A stretch of DNA of 64,000 bases, from contig VXOR01000063.1 of the NCBI GenBank assembly GCA_009840005.1, forward strand, positions 1-64,000, in the 5' to 3' direction. Both the position numbers and the translations under genes were made by a program. The notes beneath the pieces were generated by a model that did not search any database, was not told where the DNA came from, and saw only the letters and a program-made list of their open reading frames with translations. The stretch is from Gemmatimonadota bacterium (GTDB lineage: Bacteria; Latescibacterota; UBA2968; UBA8231). Shown in pieces: positions 34,199 to 43,448 of the stretch. Within the stretch, counting starts at the first letter, position 1, and every line of letters begins with the position of its first letter.

Positions 34199-35014
34199 AT
34201 GCAAGCCCTCTCCACCTTTGAGGATGCACATCACGAGCTGTTCTTGGATCAAGGCTACGTGAGACTGGGCAATGTCCTGTCCCCGGACGAATTGGCCGCC
34301 TTGCAGCAGCGCATCGACGACATCATGCTGGGCCGCGTCCGCTACGAGCACATGCGCTTGCAAGTCGTCGAAGAGGACGGCGAAGTGCGCCGCACCATGG
34401 GCAATGAGGTGCAGACCCTCGCTTACCGGCGCATCGACGACCTAGAGCAAGACCCCCTCTTCCTCGCCTATATCCAGAACCCCCTCTTTCACCAGATTGC
34501 CCGTCGCTACATCGGCGCGGAAGTCTCGGTCTTTCGCTCGATGTTTATGAACAAACCGCCCGAACTCCACCGCGGGTTGCCTTGGCATCAGGACGTGGGG
34601 GTCGGCTGGGGCATCGACACCAATCCCATCGTCACCGTCTGGACGGCGCTCGACGACGCGACCACAGCCACTGGCTGCATGCAGATCGTGCCGGGCAGCA
34701 ACCAGCACGGCATCATCAACGAGCGGCACTTTCTCCCCGCCGAGCAAGAGCCCCAATACACGCCCCCAGAGGCGGTGATCGACTTGGAAGCCGAGGCCGG
34801 GGAGGCCATTCTACTGCACAATTTCCTGCTGCATCGTTCGGGGACTAATTCCACCACGTCGGCCCGCCGCGCTTTCAGCGTAACCTATATGGATTCCAAA
34901 ACCCGCTCCCGGCACACCGGCCAAACCTTTCCCGTGGTCTTCGGCACGCAGGCGCTGGACCCGGCGACGGTAGATGGCAAACCAGCCGAATTGGTCGCCA
35001 GGTTTCACGGCTGA
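34199..35014 (+). CDS. Phytanoyl-CoA dioxygenase (PhyH) family oxygenase
   Basis: 271 residues from the ATG at 34199, placed after AAAAAAGGAG; an upstream in-frame start at 34148 lacks a ribosome site. The Fe(II)/2-oxoglutarate facial triad is visible: His and Asp in LPWHQDVGVGW (near residue 140) and the distal His in LLHRSGTNS (near 220), followed by the Arg in SARRAFSV that binds 2-oxoglutarate. The N terminus (FLDQGYVRLGNVLSPDELAALQQRID) is typical. It hydroxylates an unidentified small molecule. It lies 18 bases before a DUF6785-type membrane protein. Confidence 0.92.
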   Translation: MQALSTFEDAHHELFLDQGYVRLGNVLSPDELAALQQRIDDIMLGRVRYEHMRLQVVEEDGEVRRTMGNEVQTLAYRRIDDLEQDPLFLAYIQNPLFHQIARRYIGAEVSVFRSMFMNKPPELHRGLPWHQDVGVGWGIDTNPIVTVWTALDDATTATGCMQIVPGSNQHGIINERHFLPAEQEPQYTPPEAVIDLEAEAGEAILLHNFLLHRSGTNSTTSARRAFSVTYMDSKTRSRHTGQTFPVVFGTQALDPATVDGKPAELVARFHG

Positions 35015-35031
35015 TTCTCTCGCGCTAGCTA

Positions 35032-36996
35032 ATGTCGACAACACCCGAGCAGACCGCGCCCAAGGAGGCAGACGCAGTACCGGCTTTTACGGCCAAATCC
35101 GTGCTAGTCGGATGCGCCGGGGCCTTCAGCGTGTCGGCCGGAGCCGCCTACGGCACTCTCTATTTACACGGTTCCTTTATGGCTCTGGGTACCAGTATGC
35201 CCGGGGCGGTGTTCCTCCTCTTCCTACTGACCCTTTTTATCAATCCCCTGCTCAAACTTATACACCCGAGTTGGGGACTCAATCGGCGTGAACTGCTAGT
35301 CGTCTATGTTATGATGGTGATGGCCTCGCCGATTCCAACCCTCTTCGTAGCCAAGTTCCTCAGTGCCATTAGCTATCCCTTCTACTACGCCACGGCCGAA
35401 AACGAATGGCGGGAACTGATCCATCCCTATATCCCCGACTGGCTGATGGTCCACGATCTGGAAACCGCACGCAAATTTTACGAGGGCAGTAGAAGGGACG
35501 AACCGATTCCTTGGGAAGTATGGCGTAGCGTCATCGGGGTGTGGACGCCCTTTATCTGCGCCCTCTTCCTGATGATGATTTCCTTCATGGCGATTCTGCG
35601 CAAACAGTGGATCGAGCACGAGCGGCTGATCTATCCGCTGATGCAGGTGCCACTGGCCATGACCGAGGAGGGCGAAGACGACCAAAAACTAAGCCCTTTT
35701 TTCAAAAATCCCGTCATGTGGGCTGGTTTTGCCATCCCCGCGCTGTGGGGTACGCTGCACGGGCTGTACAACTACTTTCCCGAAACCATCCCCATCGCCC
35801 AAAACGTCGATCCCGTCCGCATGGAGGTGCAGGTTTTCCGCCGCACGGCCGACCTGTACGTCGCGCTGCGCTTCAACATCATCGGCTTTTTCTACTTTCT
35901 CAAGACCGATATCGCCTTCAGCCTGTGGTTTTTCAACCTGCTCTCTTTTGCGGTGCGCGGCATTTTTGGCATTCTCGGCGTGGTCAGCAGCGAGACCGGA
36001 GGAGCCGGCCACGCAGTGCGCGATCCCTTTTTGGCCTACCAGTCGATGGGCGCGATCCTCGTGCTCTTTTTGGGCGGTATCTGGACGGCGCGCAAGCATC
36101 TAAAAGGCGTGTGGCGCAAGGCGTTCAAAGGCGACGATAGCATTGACGACAGCGACGAAATCCTCTCCTACCGCGCTGCCCTGATTGTGCTGACGATCTC
36201 TTGTCTGGTGATCGTAGGTTGGCTGTGGCTGGCCGGACTGCCGCTGATTTTCGGGCTGGCCATTCTCTTCTTGGGCGTCGTCATCATCTTTGGCTATTCG
36301 CGAGTAGTGGCCGAGGGCGGGCTTTCGGACGGCTCGCCGCCGGTAGTACCAGCGGGGATTTTGGTGTCTGCGGTGGGTTCGTCGTTCATCGGTGCCCAGG
36401 GTCTAGTCGTTCTGGCGACGACCTTCTTGTGGACCACCGGGCGCAATTTCGTCATGGTCTCCTGTGCCAACAGTCTGCGGCTGGGCGAGGAGTTGGGACG
36501 CAACCGCCGACCGCTCTTTTGGATCATCGTCCTAGCGCTGGTCGTGGCCGTAGCCGCGGCCGTGTGGATGGTGATGCTGCTCAGCCATAAGTACGGAGCG
36601 ATCAACCTGTGGATCTGGAGCGGTGGCAACTACAATTATATGGAGAAAGTCATCCGCACGCCGACCGATTTCTACGGCTGGGGCTGGGTCAATATGGGGA
36701 TTGGCGCGGCGATTATGAGCGGATTGATGGTCGCACGCTGGCTCTACGTGTGGTGGCCGCTGCATCCGCTGGGCTACGTAATCGGGCCGATCTGGATCAT
36801 GGACCACTTGTGGTTCAATATGTTCATCGCTTGGGGAATCAAAGTCCTCGTACTCAAATACGGGGGCGTGCGGCTCTATCTGAAGACGCGGCCCTTTTTC
36901 ATGGGAATGATTCTCGGCTATTTCACGCCCGGTGGTTTTTATCTGATCGTTGATCATTTTACCGGCATGACTTGGAACGTGATATTCTGGGGTTGA
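35032..36996 (+). CDS. DUF6785-type polytopic membrane protein (copy 2)
   Basis: 654 residues with more than ten membrane segments (for example VLVGCAGAFSVSAGAAYGTL, SRVVAEGGLSDGSPPVVPA region, and IIVLALVVAVAAAVWMVML). It mirrors the protein at 21213-23147 over its whole length: PWEVWRSVIGVWTPF, AILRKQWIEHERL, SIDDSDEILSYRAA, and the ending YLKTRPFFMGMILGYFTPGG. Copy 1 sits with an OPT-like transporter and copy 2 follows a PhyH oxygenase, so the family has been reused in different contexts. Function is unknown; transport or envelope roles are plausible. Confidence 0.75.
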   Translation: MSTTPEQTAPKEADAVPAFTAKSVLVGCAGAFSVSAGAAYGTLYLHGSFMALGTSMPGAVFLLFLLTLFINPLLKLIHPSWGLNRRELLVVYVMMVMASPIPTLFVAKFLSAISYPFYYATAENEWRELIHPYIPDWLMVHDLETARKFYEGSRRDEPIPWEVWRSVIGVWTPFICALFLMMISFMAILRKQWIEHERLIYPLMQVPLAMTEEGEDDQKLSPFFKNPVMWAGFAIPALWGTLHGLYNYFPETIPIAQNVDPVRMEVQVFRRTADLYVALRFNIIGFFYFLKTDIAFSLWFFNLLSFAVRGIFGILGVVSSETGGAGHAVRDPFLAYQSMGAILVLFLGGIWTARKHLKGVWRKAFKGDDSIDDSDEILSYRAALIVLTISCLVIVGWLWLAGLPLIFGLAILFLGVVIIFGYSRVVAEGGLSDGSPPVVPAGILVSAVGSSFIGAQGLVVLATTFLWTTGRNFVMVSCANSLRLGEELGRNRRPLFWIIVLALVVAVAAAVWMVMLLSHKYGAINLWIWSGGNYNYMEKVIRTPTDFYGWGWVNMGIGAAIMSGLMVARWLYVWWPLHPLGYVIGPIWIMDHLWFNMFIAWGIKVLVLKYGGVRLYLKTRPFFMGMILGYFTPGGFYLIVDHFTGMTWNVIFWG

Positions 36997-37005
36997 TTTT
37001 AGTGT

Positions 37006-37036
37006 TTGACAGGCACCTGCTATTTTGCATTATATT
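37006..37036 (+). promoter_or_regulatory. Candidate promoter of cluster B
   Basis: TTGACA (37006-37011) is followed by ATTATA at 17-base or TATATT at 19-base spacing within the AT-rich stretch 37021-37036. It sits 37 bases before the first cluster B start codon, in the 76-base gap after the membrane protein gene. Confidence 0.45.
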
Positions 37037-37072
37037 CGCCGTAAGATTTCCTGCTTTCAGGAGATGGCCGGT

Positions 37073-39124
37073 ATGAAATCCAAGCTCTGTTTGGCAGCGG
37101 CGTACATGGCTATAGTCCAAGTCTGCACGGCTGGAGCACAAGTGTCGCAATTCCACCTCGGCGGCACAGATGGCCTCGATTGGGAAGAGCAGACCCTGAC
37201 CAATCTGATGGTCGATAACACCACGACCCCGGGCGCGATCCAACCGCTGGAACTCAAACCCGACGTCAATGTGGTGACCCAGCTACGCCACTGGACGCGC
37301 TATCGGCAGCCGATCGACATCAACTATCAAGAGGGGATGCCCCGCGTCTGGCGGGCAATCGGCGATGTCTCTCGGCCCGGGCACGTCTCTAACCCTATGG
37401 AATTCATCGACGGGGATCTCAACACTTTTTACGAAGGTCGCGATTTTCAGGGCAGTGGCGGACTAGGGGGTATCTGGGGCGAGTTTTACACGCTCGATAT
37501 GGGCATGCAGATTCCCGCCGATCACTTCAAATTGGTGCCGCCGGAGGGCAACGACCCCTTCTTCCAAGAGCCGTACCGACCCAACTACAAATTCGAAGCC
37601 TACGAGCTGACGGCCAGCAACGACAAGGTCGCTGTCGAAAGCCAACTACCTCCGCAATTTCGCACGGGTGTCGCCGGCACGCAGGAAACGCAATACTACC
37701 TGCCGCTGGATAAACTGTTGGCCAAGGTGGACCAGAACTTCGACGCCGTTATCGAGATCGACTTTCCGCTCCAGTATCTGCGCTTTTTCCGCATGCGAGT
37801 GCTCCCAGATGCCCCGCCGAAATTCACGCGCTACGCGCTGGCCGAGCTAGAGGTCTATGGACGCGGTTTTGTCCCCCGGGCGCGCTGGCTATCGCAGGTG
37901 ATCGACATGGGCGATATAGTCAATATAGGTGAGGTGAACTTCGGCTTGAGTACCTGGCGACGCGACGGGGATCAATTGGCCGAAGCTCCCGACGCCAAGG
38001 CCGGAGTCAACATTGAAATCAAGACTGGGCTAGACGACGGTCCCATCGCCTATCATTCGTACAACGACTTGGCCCAGCCCGTGGAAGTAGCAAAGGACGT
38101 CTATGCCAAGCTCAAGCCGCGCGTGTGGCCGTGGGATCCACCGGCCGTAGGTTGGCAGGGCGTCATCGCCGACGACATCAATAACTGGAGCTTCTGGTCG
38201 CCGCCGATCCGAGTTTCAGGACAGCGGCCCCGCGTGCCTAAGGGTCGCTATATTCAGCTACAAATCCAGTTAGAGACCGAAACCTTGTGGGAGTTCGCCC
38301 GCCTCGATTGGATCACCATCGAAACTTCCTCGCTTTTGGCCGACCGGATCGTAGGCGAGGTCGCTGCGGTTGACCACTTGCGCCCCGACGGCAAAGTACC
38401 GCAAGTACCCGCGGGCACACTGACCGAATTCATTCTCGACTTGCGCGCCGAGTTTTCCGACGCCGGTCAGCAGGGATTTGACGCGGTGCGGCTGGGCCTG
38501 CCTTCTACGGGCCGGGTGTTAGGGCTGAAAATGGGCGATCCGCTGGCGACTGTGGAGCCAGACAGCATCGTCGTCGAAGGGAGCGAATTGGCGGTTTATT
38601 TGCCGCAGATGATCGGGCCGGACACCAACGACGAGCTTCGCTTGCGCCTAGAAACGACCGTGTACGGTGCGTCTGACCAGTTGCGCGCCGAGGTCTTTGC
38701 GCGGCAGGGCGACTCGCTGCCCCAAAGCGTGGAAGGTGGCGACGCCAGCGACGAATTGGGCACCGACCAGTTGCGGGTATTGGTCAGTTCCGGTTCTCTC
38801 GAGTCCGTGCTGTCCGACGTCGAGATCACACCCCCAGTCTTCACTCCCCAAGGCGACGCCATCAACGACCAAGTGGCCATTGAATACACCTTATTCAGCG
38901 TGCTAGATGTGGTCGAAGTGGACGTCGAGTTGCTGACTTTGGCCGGCCAGCGGGTGCGGAGCCTATCGGGTGGAGTGCAGGGTGCCGGGCATCACTCGCT
39001 GCAATGGGACGGCCGCGACGAGGCCAATCAACTCGTAGCGCCAGGCGTGTATCTGGCGCGCATTGGGGCCAACACCGACCGAGGCCGGGTAGTGCGCTTC
39101 GGGGCAGTGGCCGTAGCCTACTAA
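37073..39124 (+). CDS. Secreted discoidin-like protein with FlgD-Ig C-terminal domain, short type (cluster B, member 1)
   Basis: 683 residues from the ATG at 37073, which has CAGGAG at proper distance and opens the signal peptide (LAAAYMAIVQVCTAGA); the in-frame codons upstream lie in the promoter region. The discoidin-like domain has MEFIDGDLNTFYEGRDF and FYTLDMGMQIPADHFKL. The core matches short members: QVIDMGDIVNIGEVNFGLS, NNWSFWSPPIRV, PKGRYIQLQIQLE. The FlgD-Ig tail reads TPQGDAINDQVAIEY, TLAGQRVRSLSGG, LQWDGRDEAN and ends VAVAY; the usual Asn of TPNGDG is Gln here. It is the first gene of cluster B, behind the candidate promoter. Confidence 0.8.
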   Translation: MKSKLCLAAAYMAIVQVCTAGAQVSQFHLGGTDGLDWEEQTLTNLMVDNTTTPGAIQPLELKPDVNVVTQLRHWTRYRQPIDINYQEGMPRVWRAIGDVSRPGHVSNPMEFIDGDLNTFYEGRDFQGSGGLGGIWGEFYTLDMGMQIPADHFKLVPPEGNDPFFQEPYRPNYKFEAYELTASNDKVAVESQLPPQFRTGVAGTQETQYYLPLDKLLAKVDQNFDAVIEIDFPLQYLRFFRMRVLPDAPPKFTRYALAELEVYGRGFVPRARWLSQVIDMGDIVNIGEVNFGLSTWRRDGDQLAEAPDAKAGVNIEIKTGLDDGPIAYHSYNDLAQPVEVAKDVYAKLKPRVWPWDPPAVGWQGVIADDINNWSFWSPPIRVSGQRPRVPKGRYIQLQIQLETETLWEFARLDWITIETSSLLADRIVGEVAAVDHLRPDGKVPQVPAGTLTEFILDLRAEFSDAGQQGFDAVRLGLPSTGRVLGLKMGDPLATVEPDSIVVEGSELAVYLPQMIGPDTNDELRLRLETTVYGASDQLRAEVFARQGDSLPQSVEGGDASDELGTDQLRVLVSSGSLESVLSDVEITPPVFTPQGDAINDQVAIEYTLFSVLDVVEVDVELLTLAGQRVRSLSGGVQGAGHHSLQWDGRDEANQLVAPGVYLARIGANTDRGRVVRFGAVAVAY

Positions 39125-39126
39125 GC

Positions 39127-41085
39127 ATGGGATTCCAACCTATGGGCTTGCACACGACAATTGCTCGCTTGGCGACCCTGTGCATAGCTGCTGTGGTCCT
39201 CGCTCCACAACCATCAGTTGCGGAAGTCCGCCAGTGGGTGGTGGGCAGGGACGAAGGAGCCGCTTGGCGGGAACACGAGTTGCTCTCCACCGCGATGAGT
39301 TTCGACATGCCGGGCACTATCCAACTCGTGGCCTTTACCTCTAAGGACAATGTCATTCCGAGTCTGACTTGGGTCGATGGGTTCCCCAGTGGCTACGTAG
39401 AGGAACGCGCCCAAGCACTGATCTGGGACAACGTAGCAGTCGTACGCCCCCTGTTGGAGATCGTCGATGGCATCGACACGACCTCCACCCACCTCGCGTT
39501 TAAGCGCTTTGGCATCGCCCAAGACGGCACCAAGTTTTTCTTTGATTTGGGGACCCGCTTTCCCGCCAATCGAATTGCGTTTTTTCCGCGCTTAGAGGGC
39601 ATCAGTTCAGAGGGACGGCCTTTCAGTGAAGACTACATCCGCGGCTACGTGCTCAAAGTTAACGACGGCGCGAGCTTCAACGAGCGGGATGAGCCGATCT
39701 ACGCCCCCATCAAGCGCGTTGACTTTACTCGCGAGAACACGACGCAGATCGACTTTCCTCTGCAATTTGTCCGTTACATTGAACTAGAAGTCACCTCGGC
39801 CAACCCGTTTGAACTGGCCGAATTCCAACTCTTCGGTACGGGATTCGCGCCGGCCGGCTCTTATCGGTCAAAGATCATCGACCTCGGGGAGCCGGCTAAT
39901 TTCAGCCGTATGGAATGGACGCTAGAAAAGCTGCGTCAAAGCGGAGATGAGCTAGTCGTCGAGCCAGCCGCCGATGCCAATTTGACGGTGGTGATGCGCA
40001 CCGGCCTAGACGACAGCCCCCGGGTCTATTACGAGTACACCGACCTCTTTACCCGCGAGCGACAGGTCGTCACCGAAGACGAGTACAAGGCCCTCGACGA
40101 AAGTGTGCGCGGCCCGATTGACGACGACCAAGTCAACTGGAGCCTGTGGTCACCCCCCTTCACTGAGTCCGGCCAGCCCATCCAGCTACCCAGCCCAAGG
40201 CGCTACTTCCAGTTTGAGGTGCGAATCGAAAGCGGCGCAATCCTCGACGGCCTACGGCTCACATCGCTGAGCGTCGAACACACGATCCCGCCTGTGGCCC
40301 AAGTGTTGGTAGCCGAGATTTCTCAATTAGACATCCCCCGTCCCCCCGGTGATGTGCCCATTGTAACCGCCGGGGACTTTACGACGTTTGCCTATGATGT
40401 CGTAGCCCAAATCGAGGAAACAGACACCGGCTTTGACGCCCTGCGCATCCTCACGCCCCAATCGACGCCAGTGTTTCGGCAGTTCTTCACTGGAGAAGAT
40501 GGGGTCGAGGTCACACCCGACAGCGTGCAAGCGAAACTAGGCAGTCTGACCATCTTCTTTTCCTCGCAGCGGCCGGAGATCGGCATTCACCGCATGCGCG
40601 CCGTATTCGACGCGCAGATTTTCATCCAAGGCACCTCGGTCGAAGCTGAGGTCTTTGACTCGCAGGCCGAGGACGGCGTACCGCAGCGGGTGCAACCCGG
40701 CGACGCCAACCCAGAAGTGCTGACCAATGCTCTGCGGATACTGACGACGGCCGCTTCGGCCAGCCGATTGGTGTCCTCCCTAGCGGTGAGCAGCCCGGTC
40801 TTTACCCCCAACGGAGACGGAATCAACGACCAAGTAGAACTGATCTACAGCCTGTTGCAGCTAGTAAAGCCGGTTGAAGTAACAGTCGAAATTTTCGATT
40901 TGGCCGGTCGCCCAGTACATACCGTCCTCGAAGCCGAAAGCACCAGTGGTGCCTATGCAGTGGCTTGGGACGGGCGCGACGATCAAGGGCAGGTAGTTCC
41001 GCCGGGACTGTACCTCGCCGTGATCCAAGTCCACACTGAACGCGAGACACTCGTGCGTTCTAGCAGCATGGGTGTGGCGTATTGA
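39127..41085 (+). CDS. Secreted discoidin-like protein with FlgD-Ig C-terminal domain, short type (cluster B, member 2)
   Basis: 652 residues from the ATG at 39127, two bases after the previous stop; 39142 is an equally good alternative, and neither has a clear ribosome site, so translation is probably coupled. Signal peptide ARLATLCIAAVVLAPQPSVA. A discoidin-like region (FFFDLGTRFPANRIAFFPR, LQFVRYIELEVTSANPF) leads to IIDLGEPANFSRMEWTLEK, NWSLWSPPFTES and SPRRYFQFEVRIE. The tail has TPNGDGINDQVELIY, FDLAGRPVHTVLE, AWDGRDDQGQ and ends MGVAY. Same layout as the other short members; likely exported to the surface. Confidence 0.8.
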   Translation: MGFQPMGLHTTIARLATLCIAAVVLAPQPSVAEVRQWVVGRDEGAAWREHELLSTAMSFDMPGTIQLVAFTSKDNVIPSLTWVDGFPSGYVEERAQALIWDNVAVVRPLLEIVDGIDTTSTHLAFKRFGIAQDGTKFFFDLGTRFPANRIAFFPRLEGISSEGRPFSEDYIRGYVLKVNDGASFNERDEPIYAPIKRVDFTRENTTQIDFPLQFVRYIELEVTSANPFELAEFQLFGTGFAPAGSYRSKIIDLGEPANFSRMEWTLEKLRQSGDELVVEPAADANLTVVMRTGLDDSPRVYYEYTDLFTRERQVVTEDEYKALDESVRGPIDDDQVNWSLWSPPFTESGQPIQLPSPRRYFQFEVRIESGAILDGLRLTSLSVEHTIPPVAQVLVAEISQLDIPRPPGDVPIVTAGDFTTFAYDVVAQIEETDTGFDALRILTPQSTPVFRQFFTGEDGVEVTPDSVQAKLGSLTIFFSSQRPEIGIHRMRAVFDAQIFIQGTSVEAEVFDSQAEDGVPQRVQPGDANPEVLTNALRILTTAASASRLVSSLAVSSPVFTPNGDGINDQVELIYSLLQLVKPVEVTVEIFDLAGRPVHTVLEAESTSGAYAVAWDGRDDQGQVVPPGLYLAVIQVHTERETLVRSSSMGVAY

Positions 41086-41101
41086 GAAAGGAGCAGTAGC
41101 T

Positions 41102-43390
41102 ATGAACCGACTATGGCGTTGTTTGCTGACGCTGGTTTTGCCAGCGAGTTTTGCCCATTCTCAAGAGGTTTTTGAAATAAACACCAAGGCGCAGTGGGAG
41201 ACGTGGATCTACCCAATCGGGGCTGTTGACTTGCGAGCGGATGGATCAATCCGGCCGGTCAAGTTCGAGCAGCCCTTCAACGCCGCACCGAGTTCCCCTC
41301 TGTTCACGCACGAGCTAAAGAAGGTCAAAGAGCAGCGCGGCGGGGTGTGGAAGACCGGGTCCAACGCGGCCGATGCCCACTTGATCATCGACGACGACAC
41401 CACGACTTATTGGAAACCCAACCAAGACGACCCACTCGACACTTGGTGGCTCGAAATCGATTTGGGCAGGATGGTGGCCGTCAAGGAAGTTCGCCTGCAC
41501 TTCCCCGACGAGGAAGGTGCGCGCCCGCTGCGGGCACTCCGAGTCTTTGGTTCCGACGGCAAGTTCCAATCAATCACCGACGACGTATTTCTTTTTAACC
41601 TCATCGGTGGCACGACCAAGCGCAACGAAGAGACCCTCTTGACGTATCCAGTGACCTTTGGCGAGGCGACCAAACGGGTGCTGAGCTTTGGCCAACCTGC
41701 CGAGGACGCCTCCACAGCCTTCGCGCCGACCCAATACATCCGCATCATAGCCGATGTCAAGAGCGAGGACGCGGCCCTCGCAGAGGTCGAGGTCATCGCG
41801 TTTGGACAGAACATCTCCCAAGGGACCGTGGCGCGAGGTGGGATCATCGACGATCAGGGCAAGGAGCGCGCACCCGCGATGATCGACGGCAATGTCAATA
41901 CCTTCTGGGAGGAACTCAACTGGAGTGAGACCGGCCAGTTTATCGCCCAATGGCGCTGGGATTTGGGCGCTGTCTTTTGGATCAACCGCGTCATCTTCGT
42001 AGCGTTTCAGGAGACCACCACTTGGGGCCGGCCGCGCATTTTGCGCCACCGGCTGCTGGGGTCGGCCGGCGAGCTCAAGCCCTCGGGTGACGTCGACTTC
42101 GACGTCCTCTTCGATTTCCCTGCGCCAGGCGATTGGAACAATCCCGAGCCAATCACCTATCTCATGCATCCGTACCGGCCCCTGCGCTATCTCGAAATGA
42201 TCTTCGGCGGCAGCAGCAGCGGTGCAATGGCCGAAGCCGTCGTCGTACCTACTGGCTATGTCGCTGAAGTGGAATTGCGCTCGGACTTCCTCAAGATAGA
42301 CGACAGCCCCAAGGTTTTCCGCACCCTAGAATGGGATGCCGACTTACCCCCGGGAACGCAAATTTTGGCGCAGACGCGCTCGGGTAGCGGCCTCGACGAG
42401 GGCAATACGTATTACCACCGCAAAGGCCACGAAGTGACCGAGGACGAATACAACGCCTTGAAGAAACGGTGGAAGGGCGACATCGTGCCCTACATCCGAC
42501 CCACCCAAGATTGGAGCGGCTGGAGCAATACCTACCTGTTTTCCGGCCAAGATTTTCTTTCGCCCAGCCCGAGGCGCTATGTGCAGTTCAGGGTGCTGCT
42601 CAAATCGGACAGCCCAGACGTGGCCCCCACCCTAAAGGGACTGCGGCTCAACTACACGGACTCATTCCTCAACGGGGCACTCGGCCAAGTCACCCCCAAC
42701 GAGGCCCAAGTGGGCCAGCCGGAAAACTTTACGTACGTATTGCAGCCGGACTTCAAATCTGGAGACAAGGGCTTTAACCGCCTGCTGCTAAACACGCCAT
42801 CGCAAGCGGCCGCCGAGAGCGTAGTTATCCGCGTCGCCAGTGCCGAAGTCGAGCCGGTCTCCCTAGAGCTGTTGCCCGACTCACTGGTAGTGGAACTGCC
42901 GCAAGTCGTCCGGCGGCAAGAGGTCGAAATTGACCTACAGGTCAACGTATTTGCCAATCCCTATCTCTTTTCTGCCTTCGTCGGCCACACCGACGAAATG
43001 GAGTTCTGGCAGCAGGTCGATCCGGCTGGGCGGGCGGCCACCACGGTATTTCTGCCCGAAGTACCCGCGTCCGAGAGCCTGCTCGACAAAGTCGCTATTT
43101 CGCCCAAGGTCCTCACGCCCAATGGCGACGGAATCGGCGACCACGCCGAGATTCGCTTTGCAGTATTAAAAACAGACGCCCCGATAGCGGTCGATATCTA
43201 TGCGCTCGACGGGCGGGAGGTCGGCTCGTTGGCCGGCGGCCGCAGTAGCGACGGCTACCTCGTCTATACGTGGAATGGCACAAACGACGAGGGCCAGCGC
43301 GTGCCCCCAGGGATTTACGTGTGTCGAATCCAAATCGACGCCCAAGCCGCAGTCCAAAACTTGGCGCAAATTATCAACGTAGCTTACTAG
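41102..43390 (+). CDS. Secreted discoidin-like protein with FlgD-Ig C-terminal domain, long type (cluster B, member 3)
   Basis: 762 residues from the ATG at 41102, after AGAAAGGAG; the in-frame ATG at 41072 falls inside the preceding gene. Signal peptide CLLTLVLPASFAHS. Long-type layout with two discoidin-like units: IIDDDTTTYWKPN with WWLEIDLGRMVAVKEV, then MIDGNVNTFWEELNW with WDLGAVFWINRVIFVA. The core VFRTLEWDADLPPGTQILAQ and SPSPRRYVQFRVLLKSD parallels the long members of cluster A. The FlgD-Ig tail has TPNGDGIGDHAEIRF, ALDGREVGSLAGG, YTWNGTNDEG and ends INVAY. It stands directly before the cluster B outer-membrane protein, just as a short member does in cluster A. Confidence 0.8.
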   Translation: MNRLWRCLLTLVLPASFAHSQEVFEINTKAQWETWIYPIGAVDLRADGSIRPVKFEQPFNAAPSSPLFTHELKKVKEQRGGVWKTGSNAADAHLIIDDDTTTYWKPNQDDPLDTWWLEIDLGRMVAVKEVRLHFPDEEGARPLRALRVFGSDGKFQSITDDVFLFNLIGGTTKRNEETLLTYPVTFGEATKRVLSFGQPAEDASTAFAPTQYIRIIADVKSEDAALAEVEVIAFGQNISQGTVARGGIIDDQGKERAPAMIDGNVNTFWEELNWSETGQFIAQWRWDLGAVFWINRVIFVAFQETTTWGRPRILRHRLLGSAGELKPSGDVDFDVLFDFPAPGDWNNPEPITYLMHPYRPLRYLEMIFGGSSSGAMAEAVVVPTGYVAEVELRSDFLKIDDSPKVFRTLEWDADLPPGTQILAQTRSGSGLDEGNTYYHRKGHEVTEDEYNALKKRWKGDIVPYIRPTQDWSGWSNTYLFSGQDFLSPSPRRYVQFRVLLKSDSPDVAPTLKGLRLNYTDSFLNGALGQVTPNEAQVGQPENFTYVLQPDFKSGDKGFNRLLLNTPSQAAAESVVIRVASAEVEPVSLELLPDSLVVELPQVVRRQEVEIDLQVNVFANPYLFSAFVGHTDEMEFWQQVDPAGRAATTVFLPEVPASESLLDKVAISPKVLTPNGDGIGDHAEIRFAVLKTDAPIAVDIYALDGREVGSLAGGRSSDGYLVYTWNGTNDEGQRVPPGIYVCRIQIDAQAAVQNLAQIINVAY

Positions 43391-43448
43391 CTAAATTGCA
43401 GCTGGCTCCTAGCCCATTCGGCAAAGCCTCTTGAGGGAGGGGTATCTC

